From assembly GCF_030848805.1 (NCBI RefSeq), contig NC_092360.1, positions 1,736,001-1,800,000 on the forward strand: a stretch of DNA of 64,000 nt, given 5' to 3'. A program made the translations under genes and the position numbers. Position 1 is the stretch's first letter. Each line of letters begins with the position of its first letter. The stretch is from Temnothorax longispinosus. Taxonomy: Eukaryota; Arthropoda; Insecta; Hymenoptera; Formicidae. The notes beneath the pieces are model-generated. The model saw only the letters and a program-made list of their open reading frames with translations. It searched no databases and was not told the origin of the DNA. Below, one piece after another: positions 10,817 through 22,479 of the stretch.

Positions 10817-11433
10817 GCTTCCTCATAGAGGAAGTAATGTCTAATACACATTGGCATCGAAAACTCAAAAAACAACGGTTGATTAGTTTTATATGCGAGC
10901 TTTATATGCTCGAACTTTATTGATTTAAAAATAAATTATTTCTATTTTTAAAACAAACTTTAGCAGGGTTCTATTTATGTACAGATTCTCAGAAATTTAA
11001 AACGTCTGTAACTCCGGAACTGATTAACCAAATTTTAATTAATTATATTGTATATGAAATAGGGTTAGAAAAAACTGGAAAATACAATAGAATTAGATAT
11101 AGATCGCTATCTCAAATATTGAAAAAGTTACAGCGTAAAACACTTTTCTAAAAAAAAAATTTTTTTTTTAAAGAACCCTTTTACAGATCATCGCCCAATT
11201 CAATACCAACCTTCGTTAAATGATTCTCTATCGATTAAAAAAAAAAAGCCCGATATCTCAATATTTGCGGAAGTCTAAAGCACATACGGACAACATATGC
11301 ACACACATACACACATACATACATACAGACGGACATTTTTTCTAAAAATGATTTTTCGACGTTTTAGAACATTCTGAACACATTCAGAAAAACAAAAAAA
11401 AAATTTTTTTTACGAAAACAAAGGAAGCAAAAA
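10817..11433. mobile_element. Non-autonomous repeat element, copy 2
   Basis: It starts with cttcctcatagaggaagtaa and contains the cataca-rich tract (11290-11330) and tttcgacgttttagaacatt (about 11353). It ends near aaaggaagcaaaaa (11421-11433). The motif order matches copy 1 at 9391-9981, and the two flank the 264-bp tandem duplication in the same orientation. Confidence 0.55.
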
Positions 11434-11993
11434 TACCAGGAAAAGGGAAATAGCGGAAATGTTTTTCATAAAAAAACATACGAATATAATCAATCTGCAA
11501 AAAGATACAGACAATTTAAATCCCATCTATGATAATATCATCGTAACAATATAAGAATAATTAATGTTGACAATGATAACCTTCTAGTGTGCTAAAAGTT
11601 TTAAGTATCGCGTAACTGTGTCAGTCGTTCGTTAATTGTCTTCGTGTGAACATGCTCGGTGTCAAAAAGTACATACATGACACGTAGAAGATGGGTGGAA
11701 ATAACCACAGATTTAATAATTTAAACGACCATCGCTCTGGACATCACACATGTGAATATTAGGGTGAAGCGAACTTGTATATAAATAACAAAATTTTTGA
11801 ATTTTATAACGCTAATAGGCGGAAAAGATGCAAATATGTCTAAAACTAATATCTGTAAAAATTCAACTTGATCGGAGCTCATCTTCTGCCTCCAACTTTT
11901 TTTTGAAAATTTTACTAAAAGCAAAATTTTGAAAATTAAAAAAAAGACGCAGCTGAAAAGGAGGGGTGTTCATAAGGCCGTTTTTTGATCCAT

Positions 11994-12493
11994 NNNNNNN
12001 NNNNNNNNNNNNNNNNNNNNNNNNNNNNNNNNNNNNNNNNNNNNNNNNNNNNNNNNNNNNNNNNNNNNNNNNNNNNNNNNNNNNNNNNNNNNNNNNNNNN
12101 NNNNNNNNNNNNNNNNNNNNNNNNNNNNNNNNNNNNNNNNNNNNNNNNNNNNNNNNNNNNNNNNNNNNNNNNNNNNNNNNNNNNNNNNNNNNNNNNNNNN
12201 NNNNNNNNNNNNNNNNNNNNNNNNNNNNNNNNNNNNNNNNNNNNNNNNNNNNNNNNNNNNNNNNNNNNNNNNNNNNNNNNNNNNNNNNNNNNNNNNNNNN
12301 NNNNNNNNNNNNNNNNNNNNNNNNNNNNNNNNNNNNNNNNNNNNNNNNNNNNNNNNNNNNNNNNNNNNNNNNNNNNNNNNNNNNNNNNNNNNNNNNNNNN
12401 NNNNNNNNNNNNNNNNNNNNNNNNNNNNNNNNNNNNNNNNNNNNNNNNNNNNNNNNNNNNNNNNNNNNNNNNNNNNNNNNNNNNNNNNNNNNN
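11994..12493. other. Assembly gap (500 N)
   Basis: Exactly 500 N bases, a conventional placeholder, so the true length is unknown. Open frames that appear to cross it are artefacts. Confidence 0.99.
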
Positions 12494-14740
12494 CAGTCAC
12501 CTCCGGATCAGCGGAAAGATCCTTCAGCAAACTTAAATTGGTGAAAAATTACTTAAGATCTGCAATGGACCAAGAGAGATTAAGCAATTTAAGTATACTT
12601 GCAATTGAATACGAAATAACGCAACTGTTATAGATTTAAAAAAAATAATTGATAATTTTGCTTCCTTAAAAGCTAGGAAAGTAAAGTTGACGTAATTATT
12701 TTCTAATTTTAAGCTATATTTTTGTAATTGTTTAAACAGAGAAGTTTATTTTATCAACAAATTTTATTTTTGTGATTGTCCAAACGGAGAGAGAAAAGTT
12801 TTATTTTATTAACAAATTTTCTTTTGTAATTGTCCAAACAATTTTATTATATTAACAAGTTTTAACTCAAGACTTAAATTTTATTGTATTAACAGCTTTA
12901 TTTTATTAACTAAAAACTAATTGTAAGAAAAATACTTTTAATAAAGAAGAAGCTTTATTGTTCTAATTTATGAGTTGATCTAGTTTTATTATAATAATAT
13001 AAATACCTAAAAATATTTATGTATGTTACATATTTATTAGAATTGAAAAAGTATTCATTATTTATTTCAAATTTCACAAAGAATATAACCTATACAAAAG
13101 GCAGACTTATAAAACTACACGGCATTTGGGCATTTTGTACCAGTCAAATTTTTGTTTTTTAACCGCGGAAAGGGCGCCAAACTCACATGCTATGCCCCGT
13201 TCTTTTCGCACGGCCCTGGCGACCGCATTTTGATGTCATACTTTTGCTCTTCCTCCAAATGTTTATTTCAATTTTCACAGATTTTCTTCTATTTTTCTCG
13301 ATTATCTAAAAACCTAGACGTGATGGAGCAAAACGGTATACGAATTCGGAATTAGTGACCCAAAATCTATAAGAAACACCTACTTTGATCCCAGTTGACT
13401 TTCTAAAAATTTTTTTTGTGGTCCTGTGTTATTTATTGAGGCAATATATATGTTCTCTCTGTAATTGGCGCTGTAATTTAAAGAGATATCATTTCCTTTT
13501 TGTAATAGATCACTTGAAGCGCGACTCTTCTTTGATAAGGTAATGTAATTTTGTGATGTAATTTTTTGGAAATAAAGATACTACTACTTAGGTTTTTTCG
13601 AGATTTTTCGGGATACAAAGATAATTACGTACTACTTCTTACTTAGGCTTTTTTGCGAGGTACAAAGATATTACGTTTACCACTTGTTACTTAGGTTTTT
13701 TCGAGGTATATAATACTACCACTATTTTTTTCGAGGTAACAACATATACACTACTATACGTGTACTTGGGGCGCCTTTCTTTACCTTTTTTTTTTTAAGA
13801 AAGGTAATTTTGTACGGATATCACGCCTTTTTGTAGTGTTACGTATCTTAATCTTATAAACAATATATCTTATAATCTTATAAACAGTATGTACAGAGTG
13901 TGAAGGTGTTACAGACTATTATTTCTAAACCCTGTTAGTTGTACACCTTGTATATATTTTTCAATTTCGACATAAAACATAATCGCAATGTAGCATGATT
14001 AATGCTAATGCTATACATATGTATTATACCACAGAAAAAAATTACAACTTATAAAAATTACAACATGATCGCGTTAAGTAGAAAATCTGCAAAATATTTG
14101 TTGATATGCGTATCTTTCTTTTAGTTTTAAGGTTTCGACAAACATGAAACAATTCGTATGTACCCATCTGTCGCCAGTGCGTAAAGTGATAGGATTTGCA
14201 GGTTTCTTAGAGTACTGTTGAAGAAGATTGTAATGATATGGAAGGGAAACTATTTTTATATATAACTTTTTCTAATCCCACTGTGAATCGACTTTCCAGC
14301 TATGACGTATATCTTATGCCTTCGCAAAGCGTAACTTTTAAATCCTTTAGGGAGATTAATCGCTTAAATTCAAGATGGCACATTCTTTTTCTTAGAGCAA
14401 TTAAAGAAAGAGAATGTAAATGTCGCGAATAACGTCTTGGACGAGTATAGTCGAGTCGGGAGGCGAATAGAAGTTAACCAATGGAGAAAAAAAAAGACAG
14501 AGCAAGATATGCGAGTTAATTCAGCTATGATATATTTTTGAGAATGCCGTATATATAATTTTAGAAGATATAAGGATAGCAAAAATAATAAGAAAGAAAA
14601 AAGTGTAGGGATAATAAATAAAATGTAGGGATGTAAGTGTATACGTTTTATTATTACTTTTTTTTTAGCAAATGTGATTCTTAACGAGTAGGATCTTTAA
14701 CCTTTAACAAAGTGTGAAATTGGCACGCGACTCTACATTT
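12494..14740. repeat. AT-rich region with degenerate tandem repeats
   Basis: No gene was recognised. Two degenerate tandem arrays are visible. About 12710-12900 has units containing tttgtaattgtccaaac followed by attttattaacaa. About 13545-13745 has units of roughly 60 bp containing cttaggttttttcgag and acaaagatattacg. Related sequence recurs at 17268-17325 and near 13755 and 19830 (tgtacttg..cgcctttttttacc), so parts of it are dispersed. Confidence 0.45.
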
Positions 14741-14754
14741 TCTTTGCCATAATG

Positions 14755-15145
14755 CAACTTGGTACACGCATACGCATACACAACACGCAATGCTAAATTC
14801 GCGACACAAGATTTGCTGAGTGAAATTAGTTGTAGTAATGATCGAATGATCGATCGAAATACTGTTGATATACATAGAGCCAGTTGTATCGCGAATTTAG
14901 CATTGCGTGTTGTGTGTGTGTATTTAATTAGGCGATTGATACACTCTTTTTATGTTTAATACCTTTTTTTTGCACATTTATACGCGAGGAGTTACACATA
15001 ACGCATACACAACAGTTGTAATAATGATCGATGTACAAATCTTCTATATTAATATACATGTGATAAATATATGCATATATTATTTTGTATTAAGAGCTAG
15101 TTGTGTGGTTTAATTAGGTGACACCTCCTTATGCTTAATACGTGA
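14755..15145. repeat. Diverged duplication with internal foldback
   Basis: Arms at 14776-14808 and 14884-14918 (core cacaacacgcaatgctaaat and its complement) form an inverted repeat. The whole unit 14755-14960 has a diverged second copy at about 14985-15145. That copy keeps gcatacacaac, gttgtaataatgatcgat, and the tail tttaattaggtgacac. It looks like two copies of a small foldback element, one having lost an arm. Confidence 0.45.
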
Positions 15146-16199
15146 AGATGAGTAAACATAATAATTACTTTTAAGCCGCAGATTATAATCGTACGATAGC
15201 TTAAGATATCTTTACAGATAAGTGTATTCGATGACACTGTATCCCGTTCGTATCGGTTACTTAACTGTAAAATTGTTAACGCATCGATAGCGAAACAAAT
15301 TTATTTACAATTAAATTTTTAATTTGGCCTCTAACAATTGCAGTCCGGCATAGAATGCCTGAGACACCCCGTATATAAAAATTCTTCAAACTTGCTTGCT
15401 CGAAACAAATTCAAGGCTTTATATGTAGATCAACTTCTCTCTCTACTTTTAAATGCTGTATCATATTTTAGTTGCGCGAAACTTGTCGAGTACACATTTA
15501 ATTAAAACATCTATCTGAAATTAGATAAGTTTGAGAATAACTGTATTCTGTATTACACAAAAATCGCGTGTTATAAGAAAATATATGAATCACATAAGTG
15601 TCGTGAACATCCAAAGTTTCTTACACTACCATTTGATTGCCATAGAGTAGAGAGAAACTAAATAGCCGGAGAAGAAAGTTATTAAGTAAATTCTACGTAA
15701 ATTATGCGGATGAAGATCACGTTTGTTATCGCACAGCAAACATAAAAGCGTTCTTTTATTTAAAAAATTAGAGATTAAATAATGCAGAATCTTCTTATGT
15801 GGTAAATATCAGTATCAGTATAATAGGAGAGCAGGAGAACATTTGACAAAGTTACAATCGATTCAGAAAATTGCATACATACAGGTGCGCGAAAATGAGA
15901 GATATTATACTTTATGTGTGCATTGTCACATGTCACATTAATTGCAATTAAATATTGAAAATTAAATAAGCTATAAGTACAATTGCCATATTCATTATTA
16001 AAATGGAAAATAATATGCGATTCTTGGAATAAAAAATATGCGACATTGATTAGCATAACGAAATTAAATTAATTATCTTGTATTATCAATGCACCAAAGT
16101 TTCTGCATTACACATTTCCGATAGCACTTGTAGACTCCTGGTGCACCCCGTTTCGCAGGCAGTGAGTTTCGATCGATTCGACATTGCTTATCAAGATGT
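15146..16199. other. AT-rich spacer, nothing recognised
   Basis: No conserved reading frame, RNA gene or repeat was seen between the duplicated foldback and the kinase fragment. Confidence 0.5.
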
Positions 16200-16605
16200 T
16201 TATAATACAGTGACAGTTATCGCGAGCCATGGATGATCTAACACGTCCTCCGCGCTGAAGCGAAGTTCTGGCTGTGCCTGCAGCATATTCGAGGTGAGCT
16301 GCTTTGCGGAATCCGATACCTATCGCATCCCAATACGGCGATGTAAATTCATATAATTGCTCAGAATACGCTCAAATAATTCTTCCTGTTTGTTATCTAA
16401 CGATACGATGAATAACGGAAAGCCGCATAGGAGAATATATAGAATTACTCCGGCCGCCCATACGTCAATCTAAAAAACAATATCAAGAGACACAGTTTAT
16501 ATACTGACAATAAAATATAAAATATTACTTACATATATGAACGCAGTGTAATTACCTGTGTAAATTCTGGCTATCTGTCATGCCTGGCACTCTCATCTCT
16601 GTAAT
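16200..16605 (-). pseudogene. Doublecortin-like kinase (DCLK) C-lobe fragment
   Basis: The minus strand encodes the C-terminal part of a CaMK-group kinase. After an AG acceptor, 16469 down to about 16400 reads [20 protein letters not shown] (subdomain IX). Then comes [12 protein letters not shown], then [14 protein letters not shown] in another frame, then [19 protein letters not shown] and [10 protein letters not shown], ending at TAA about 16200. The wording is closest to doublecortin-like kinases. At least two frameshifts are present, and no N-lobe or catalytic HRD/DFG segment was found nearby. A further decayed exon trace at 16556-16605, ending at a good donor, resembles the subdomain VIII region. 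Because an intron is kept, this is a genomic duplicate rather than a retrocopy. Confidence 0.75.
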
Positions 16606-17326
16606 TGGAAGTATCTATCGAAGCCACCTATACCATAAGAAGCTGCTTGAATTGTTGAAGACTCTGTACCAGCGAGTAAAAGTTACCCGGTTGACTTGTG
16701 GGCACTACAAATTCTTGCGCACCCTAAACACGTTTACGATATATTATATATCTACGTATACACTTCTATATCGCTCGTTTTCATTCTCTTATTCTGCTAA
16801 CTACCTTCAGGTCTCGGCACGACTTTGCCTACTACGCTCATGACACTTTCGAAAGACAAGTTCTGTATAATTTCCGGGATCCACTTCCGATGATTTTGAC
16901 CTTGATATATGTTGCACAATTGATATTGGAGTGTAATGTATTTTTTAAACACATAATACATATTAAAGAATTAAAAATAATACGCACAAGAAAATGATTT
17001 TCATTACTTTTCCTTCATCAGCATTTGTAAGAAAAAAGCGACGAGTGAGTTTTTATGTTGCGTAGTGTATTTTAAGAAGATACAAAATTAAAAGAGAAGT
17101 CTACATTTTATTTGCAAATTGTGTGATTTTCGTGCTGTGTCACGTAACTTTACATATTTTTTATCTGGGGAGTAAATAGCATATATCCCATTTTACAAAA
17201 ATAGCAAAACAGTTATACTGTTACATGTATCACATCTTTTTTTGAAATACATGTCACTTAAGTTAAGTTAGGTAATATAATTTTGTAAAGAAGAATAAAG
17301 CTACCACTTAGGTTGGATTTTTGAAT
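16606..17326. other. Spacer with possible further decayed exon sequence
   Basis: The minus strand at about 16800-16915 contains a mildly coding-like stretch (WIPEIIQNLSFESVMSVVGK) bounded by no convincing splice sites. It may belong to the same dead gene as the kinase fragment. Nothing else was recognised. Confidence 0.3.
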
Positions 17327-17365
17327 TTAACCCTTAACGGTCACACTATGGGGTCTACACCCCAG
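17327..17365 (+). mobile_element. piggyBac-like terminal sequence with TTAA
   Basis: TTAA (17327-17330) precedes cccttaacggtcacactatg, which has the form of a piggyBac-type terminus. An internal small palindrome follows (ggggtctacacccc). I did not find the opposite terminus, so the right boundary is undefined. The nuclease-like cassette at 18003-19444 lies downstream and could be nested in it. Confidence 0.4.
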
Positions 17366-17756
17366 CGTTTTTTTTGACTTCGAAAACGACCCAGTAAACC
17401 AATAGTCCGGGAGCCAGCTGCCATTTTTTATGACCAAAATTAAGAAACCTAAGATTTTGCTGTATGGTTCATTTAGTATTGCTACTAAACGAAGTGACCG
17501 TCAGCTTGCGAATTTGCGGTGGGTGTTACCGCGGCAGCCACCCACACACGTATAATTATAATAAAAAAAACAGACATAAAGAAAGCTAAGACTTTGTTTG
17601 TACGTTTATTATGATCTAAATAAACGGAAAATAGTAGTCAGCTGACTTCATGGTGGGAGGTTGTATGTACGTCAGCTTCCCGCCCAAACATGCAAAAAAT
17701 ATGCGCTGAGTAAACTTATACTAAGAAAGCTGAAATTTGGAGAAGTGATAGTCGAC

Positions 17757-17943
17757 TTTAACAGTTTCACGAAAATAATTGTCAGTTGAGCTTTTCGCGG
17801 TGGAAAAGTGCTCAGCTGACGAGTGAAAGATACGGCGCATCGCTATATGCGCGCGGGCGCGTGGCATCCTTTACTGCATCAACTGAGCACTTTTCCACTG
17901 CGAAAACCTCAGCGGACAATTATTTTCGTGTAACTGTTACAGA
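17757..17943. repeat. Foldback with GC-rich loop
   Basis: Arms 17757-17820 and 17875-17943 are inverted copies with mismatches (cagtttcacgaaaataattg against caattattttcgtgtaactg, and gtggaaaagtgctcag against ctgagcacttttccac). The loop contains atatgcgcgcgggcgcg, a motif also found in the inverted repeats that bound the cassette at 18003-19444. The two are therefore related elements. Confidence 0.6.
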
Positions 17944-17998
17944 TAACTATAAGTTTACAAAGTTTTAGCTTTCTTGGTTTCAGATAACTTGATTTTTA

Positions 17999-19448
17999 TT
18001 AATAAAACAGTGCGTATATGCACGCGGGCGCGTTGCGCCTATATCGCACTCAGCTGCTTATCTCTGACGCTCAATTATACCCTTAAATATGTATACATGA
18101 CAATATAAACAGTAAATACGTATATATAATATTATAAATTAAAAAAATAATAACGTCTGTCACATCGATTACGACGCGCATGTAAACAATTAGATGCTCT
18201 GACATTGACGTGGCCGTCATAATGCTCGGCAACATGAGCGTTATAAGTAATCGTAAGATTGAAATATCTATGGAAGTCGGTGTCGGCAATAAACAACACT
18301 TTATAAATATCAGCAAATTATATAAAAAATTAGGCCCTCAACTGAGCGCAGCACTGCTGGCTTTCCATGCCTTCACTGGCTGCGATTATAATCCTTCCTT
18401 TTTCAAGAAAGGGAAAAACCGTTCCTACAAATTATTACATAACTCTGCAGTATACATTGATAGTTTCATTAAACTAAGTAACGCACCTGACGGAAACTTG
18501 GAGAGCACGTTTACAACAATTGAAGAATATGTTTGCCGACTATACAATTTAAAAAAAATTAACAGTGTAAACGAAGCAAGAGCTGCTATGTTTTTCAAAA
18601 CGTACAACATCTTAGACAACGATGACATATTTCGTCTGCCAGCAAAAAATATAGACGGGTCAGCTCTACCGCCTTGCAAAATCGAACTGCACCAACATTT
18701 GCTTCGGACGACGTACATCGCTAATATTTGGGCCCATGCACATCTTGCTGTTCCAACTGAATTGCACCCGACTGATTACGGCTGGAGAGAAGAAGACAAC
18801 AAATTTTTGTTCAAATAGTTCGACGGCGATCAGCTACCCTCTTCTCTTGGCGATATTACCATCGAGGAAGAAAAAAAAGTACTGCAGGTCAGAATTATAC
18901 TTCACTATTTCTTTATTCAAGTGTAATATTTAGATTAGTTTTGTTTTTAATTTAAAAATACAGTTTAAAAACAATTAAAACAATTTTTTATTATAACGTG
19001 AACACTTTTTATAAATAATATTCTAAATTTCAAAATTTTGCTCTTGCGTTATTATATTATTATATTATATATGTATTAAAATTATAAAACTAAATTAAAA
19101 AACTTTTTTATGCGATTATTTTTTATGTAATAATATATTATTTATTATATTTGCTTACAGATGATGAGGATCGGACGCCGATGATCGATATGGATTACAG
19201 CGACCACGAAAGCGAGCAAGAGTTTGAGGGCGATGATGAGAAAGACTGAAGAGTAAATGTCTCATACCTCATACGTATATATTAAAAAAAAAAACATGTA
19301 AATTAAAAATTATTTTGGTCAATAAATGCGTTAAATATAATTACATATTTGAATATAATCAATAGCATAATTTAGCGTGAGAGAGAAGCAGCTGATGCCA
19401 TAAGATAGACGCAACGCGCCCGCGCGCATATACGCACCGTTTTATTAA
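17999..19448 (+). mobile_element. TTAA-bounded element carrying a nuclease-like gene
   Basis: Inverted repeats of about 80 bp lie at 17999-18080 and 19371-19448. Both begin TTAATAAAAC and continue RGTGCGTATATGCRCGCGGG, then CGCGTTGCG and cagctgctt. TTAA (17999-18002 and 19445-19448) occupies the position of a target-site duplication, giving an insert of 1,442 bp (18003-19444). The only gene inside is the two-exon nuclease-like gene. No DDE transposase was seen, so movement would have to be in trans or the element is a relic. TTAA sites recall piggyBac, but these termini do not start CCC. Confidence 0.55.
18191..19249 (+). pseudogene. PIN/FEN-like nuclease family protein, transposon-borne, disrupted
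   Basis: Exon 1 runs from an AG acceptor (18190) to about 18887. It reads DIDVAVIMLGNM, then INISKLYKKLGPQLSAALLA, then FHAFTGCDYNPSFFKKGK, then a helical region. These are hallmarks of an uncharacterised metazoan family, often in repeats, whose DxDV and GCDY motifs recall PIN/FEN nucleases; the nuclease link is my inference. A TAG at 18816-18818 interrupts FK-FDGDQLPSSL where Trp would fit. A GTC donor follows CTGCAG. Exon 2 (19161-19249) encodes DEDRTPMIDMDYSDHESEQ and an acidic tail ending TGA. Joining the two as drawn is out of phase, a second sign of decay. The 5' part before DIDV is absent. Confidence 0.6.
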
Positions 19449-22400
19449 GGGGGAATATACACCTAGAAACGAAAAAAAAAGGTAATTTTCGGGAATTTTT
19501 TTCAGGGGAACTATTGGAATTGTCGGGTCGGGGTTTTTTGTAGTTAAAACTACACACTTTCAAGAATGTTTTAAATTTTTTTTATTAAAAAATGTTGCAA
19601 ATTCACGGAGTACTGGAGTCGTCTACGGAGTGCCGTAAAAAAAGACGGTGCCCAGCGGCGCTTCGTCAAAAATCATCTAAAACAAAAAAATCAAACAGAA
19701 AATAAAAATAGATACTATAATCTAGTTTTTGTCAAGCGCCTGCCATTTTCAAGATCGCTACGTTGAGTTCAAGCGCCTGCCATTTTGTAAAAAATCAATA
19801 TTTTTAAAATCGGCTACGATGGGTTAAAAAATACATTGCGTGTACTTGACGCCTTTTTTTTACCTTTTTTTGAAAAAAATAATTTTTGTACTGATTTTAA
19901 TTACATGTAAAGACTATTCGATCTTTACGTTTAAAAACGTCTTTTCGTCTGATTTACTTAAACGGCATTCCTAACGCAACACGATGCGATGAACTATATA
20001 GCTGCAGTTTGTTTATCGCCGTTTATACAGTTAAATCAAGTAGTATTACCACCGCTAGCATTGCACCATGAAAAAAGTTATTTCGAAATTCCGATGCAAA
20101 AAATTATCTTCGAGAGCGTTTCCATTTTAAATTACAGATATTAAAGATCACGTTTTGCACTCGTGTTTTTCGTTTTACTACTTTCTTGACAACACAGGGG
20201 CGTTATTTGTTTAATAAAATTATAAATGAGAAATATATGATTTGCAATATAAAAAAATGCACATTATTAAGCCTAAACCAATGTCATAGATAATAATCCA
20301 TCAATAATATATTAATATTAACGGTAAAGTTTGCACTAGACTGAGAGTCGATAAATTTAGAGCTGTTTCCTGCTCGATTTTTATCAAAATCTCGGGGACA
20401 GATATAATAATAAAAATCAATGGAAATGAATTTTACATATAATCGTTATGCACTTTTAAGATAAGGATTTTAAGATAAGAAAACTAATTTTAATATACAA
20501 AAAAGTATACATAATACATTTTTCTTAGAAATTTAGATGACATGAATAAAAAAGAACATGCATAGTTGTATTAGATTGACCTGTTTTTTTTTATTAGTTA
20601 GTCTAAAAACCAAGAAAATCAACAGATTTAATTAATTAAAATTTAATAAATAATAAATTTGACCACTTGTGGATACATAACATTCTTTATTACTATGTAA
20701 TGAAATCGCAAAATATATTCGATTATTCCTTACATGTGTAAATCCGCTATATTTCACTATGTAAAATTCATAAAACAAATGCTGTCATGACTTAATCATA
20801 AAAATAATATAAAGAAAAAGATATGAAAAGTGAAATGATTTGAAAAGATATACGTATTATTGTGTAAATAAAAGTATGCACGTCTGCACAACTTAACAAT
20901 CAATAATATTATGGCGCACATAAATTTGCGCTATGATTTAATTTACTTTAAAACAGCAAGTTGTAATGTTCATGTATTTTTTTTTACAATTCACACGCGC
21001 AACAAATATTATTGCTAAATACTTGCTTCACATAGATCTTAAAGTAATTCGTAGTAACATTATTATTGACAGCACGATGAACATTACGTCGAAAATTCGA
21101 CTTGAACAATAATCATCTTTTCTAAAATAAAAAAAGAAAATGTAGGAACAACACATTTAGCATCTCTTATTTTCCTATAGTGCGGACGTACAATTTCTAA
21201 TGTACAATTGTACAAGTAACACTTCTCACGATCTACGTAATATATTTCTTCTCCACTTATTCACGAGCGCAATGTCTTTCTTTGGAAGCAAAGGATTCGA
21301 TCGCTTGACATTGTCGCCTTTCTCACGAATGCACCTCATAAATGAAAATTAGAAGATGAGTTGCTTTTATCGCTACAACTACACATTTGTACACAGTTGA
21401 GCGCTCGTAAACGACGGGAAGGGTACATAAAGATTTCTTGTTATACGCGACCAATGGGGTTCAAGTAATTATTGCATAAAGCGAGATTTTTCGAATTTAA
21501 GTATTTGAGATGCCCTTTGAAATGGTACATGATTTATAGTCTCAGAAAATCGAGATTATAGGTCAAGTACCGCGGTTAAACTGTTGTGCGTAAATTACTG
21601 CCAATATTTATCACAGTTATGAAATCACCTCGCAAAGGGTTCATTACGTATAGCAAGAAATATATATAACGATTTAAATATACCTATCGTAATGCATTTA
21701 TAATATCGAGTAACCTCGAGCGTTTATTGGCCTGAAGACAGTGCCAAGGTTCCTCAACCTAGCATTAGATGCATATATCGACAGTTTTGTCGAGTGTTTA
21801 ATGAGAGCAACATACGTGTACTTTGGCACAAAATAAGAAATGCACTACCGAGTATTCTTACATTTTGCCGATACATTACATTGTTTGAATACCACGTTCT
21901 ATAGTTCCCCCGGGTATTAGCTGATCACGACCGTGACACACTCAAATGTATGAATGACAAAAGCGTAATATCATATAAATACTTAAATAATCGAGACAAT
22001 ACAAACGCTTGAAAATTACGTAAAATGTATAAAATCTAAGTTTCAGCTTTCACAGTCTTATATAGTAACAGTAAAAAAAGAGAGTGAAAAAATACCTCCG
22101 TGTCTAAAAAAAGTAAATCGAATTAAGACGAAAGATATGTCGTGATATTCTAGCAACGTGTATCTGTAACTGGAGCACGAATATTTTAAATATATTATAA
22201 TATAATTGAATATTTTATATCAAATATTCCGTACATCCATTTCAATTCTCCCGTTCCAAATTTCAATGTACTAATAATAATCTAGCGATTATCTTTCTAC
22301 AAATTAACAATTAGAAGCTGTACAAACGTTGGTCTGTAATTGTATATAAAGTATGACATTTTAACAGAGATCAAATTTTGCAATTTCAGATGCACTCTCT

Positions 22401-22479
22401 TCCCAACATTGAACTATTAATTTTTGTACAGACATGAATACACACATTTTTATTTTATTTTATTTCATTTCCTAAATCA
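19449..22479. other. Intergenic region
   Basis: No gene was recognised. A small direct repeat tcaagcgcctgccatttt occurs at about 19733 and 19769. The segment near 19830 (tgtacttgacgcctttttt) resembles one near 13755. From about 20,100 on the sequence is AT-rich and unique-looking. The stretch just before 22480 contains repeated tttatt, which gives AATAAA on the minus strand as polyadenylation signals for the transporter gene. Confidence 0.5.

Noticed and set aside
11966..12544. Long frames across the N run
   Set aside because: They consist almost entirely of N. The same applies to frames over 33094-33593.
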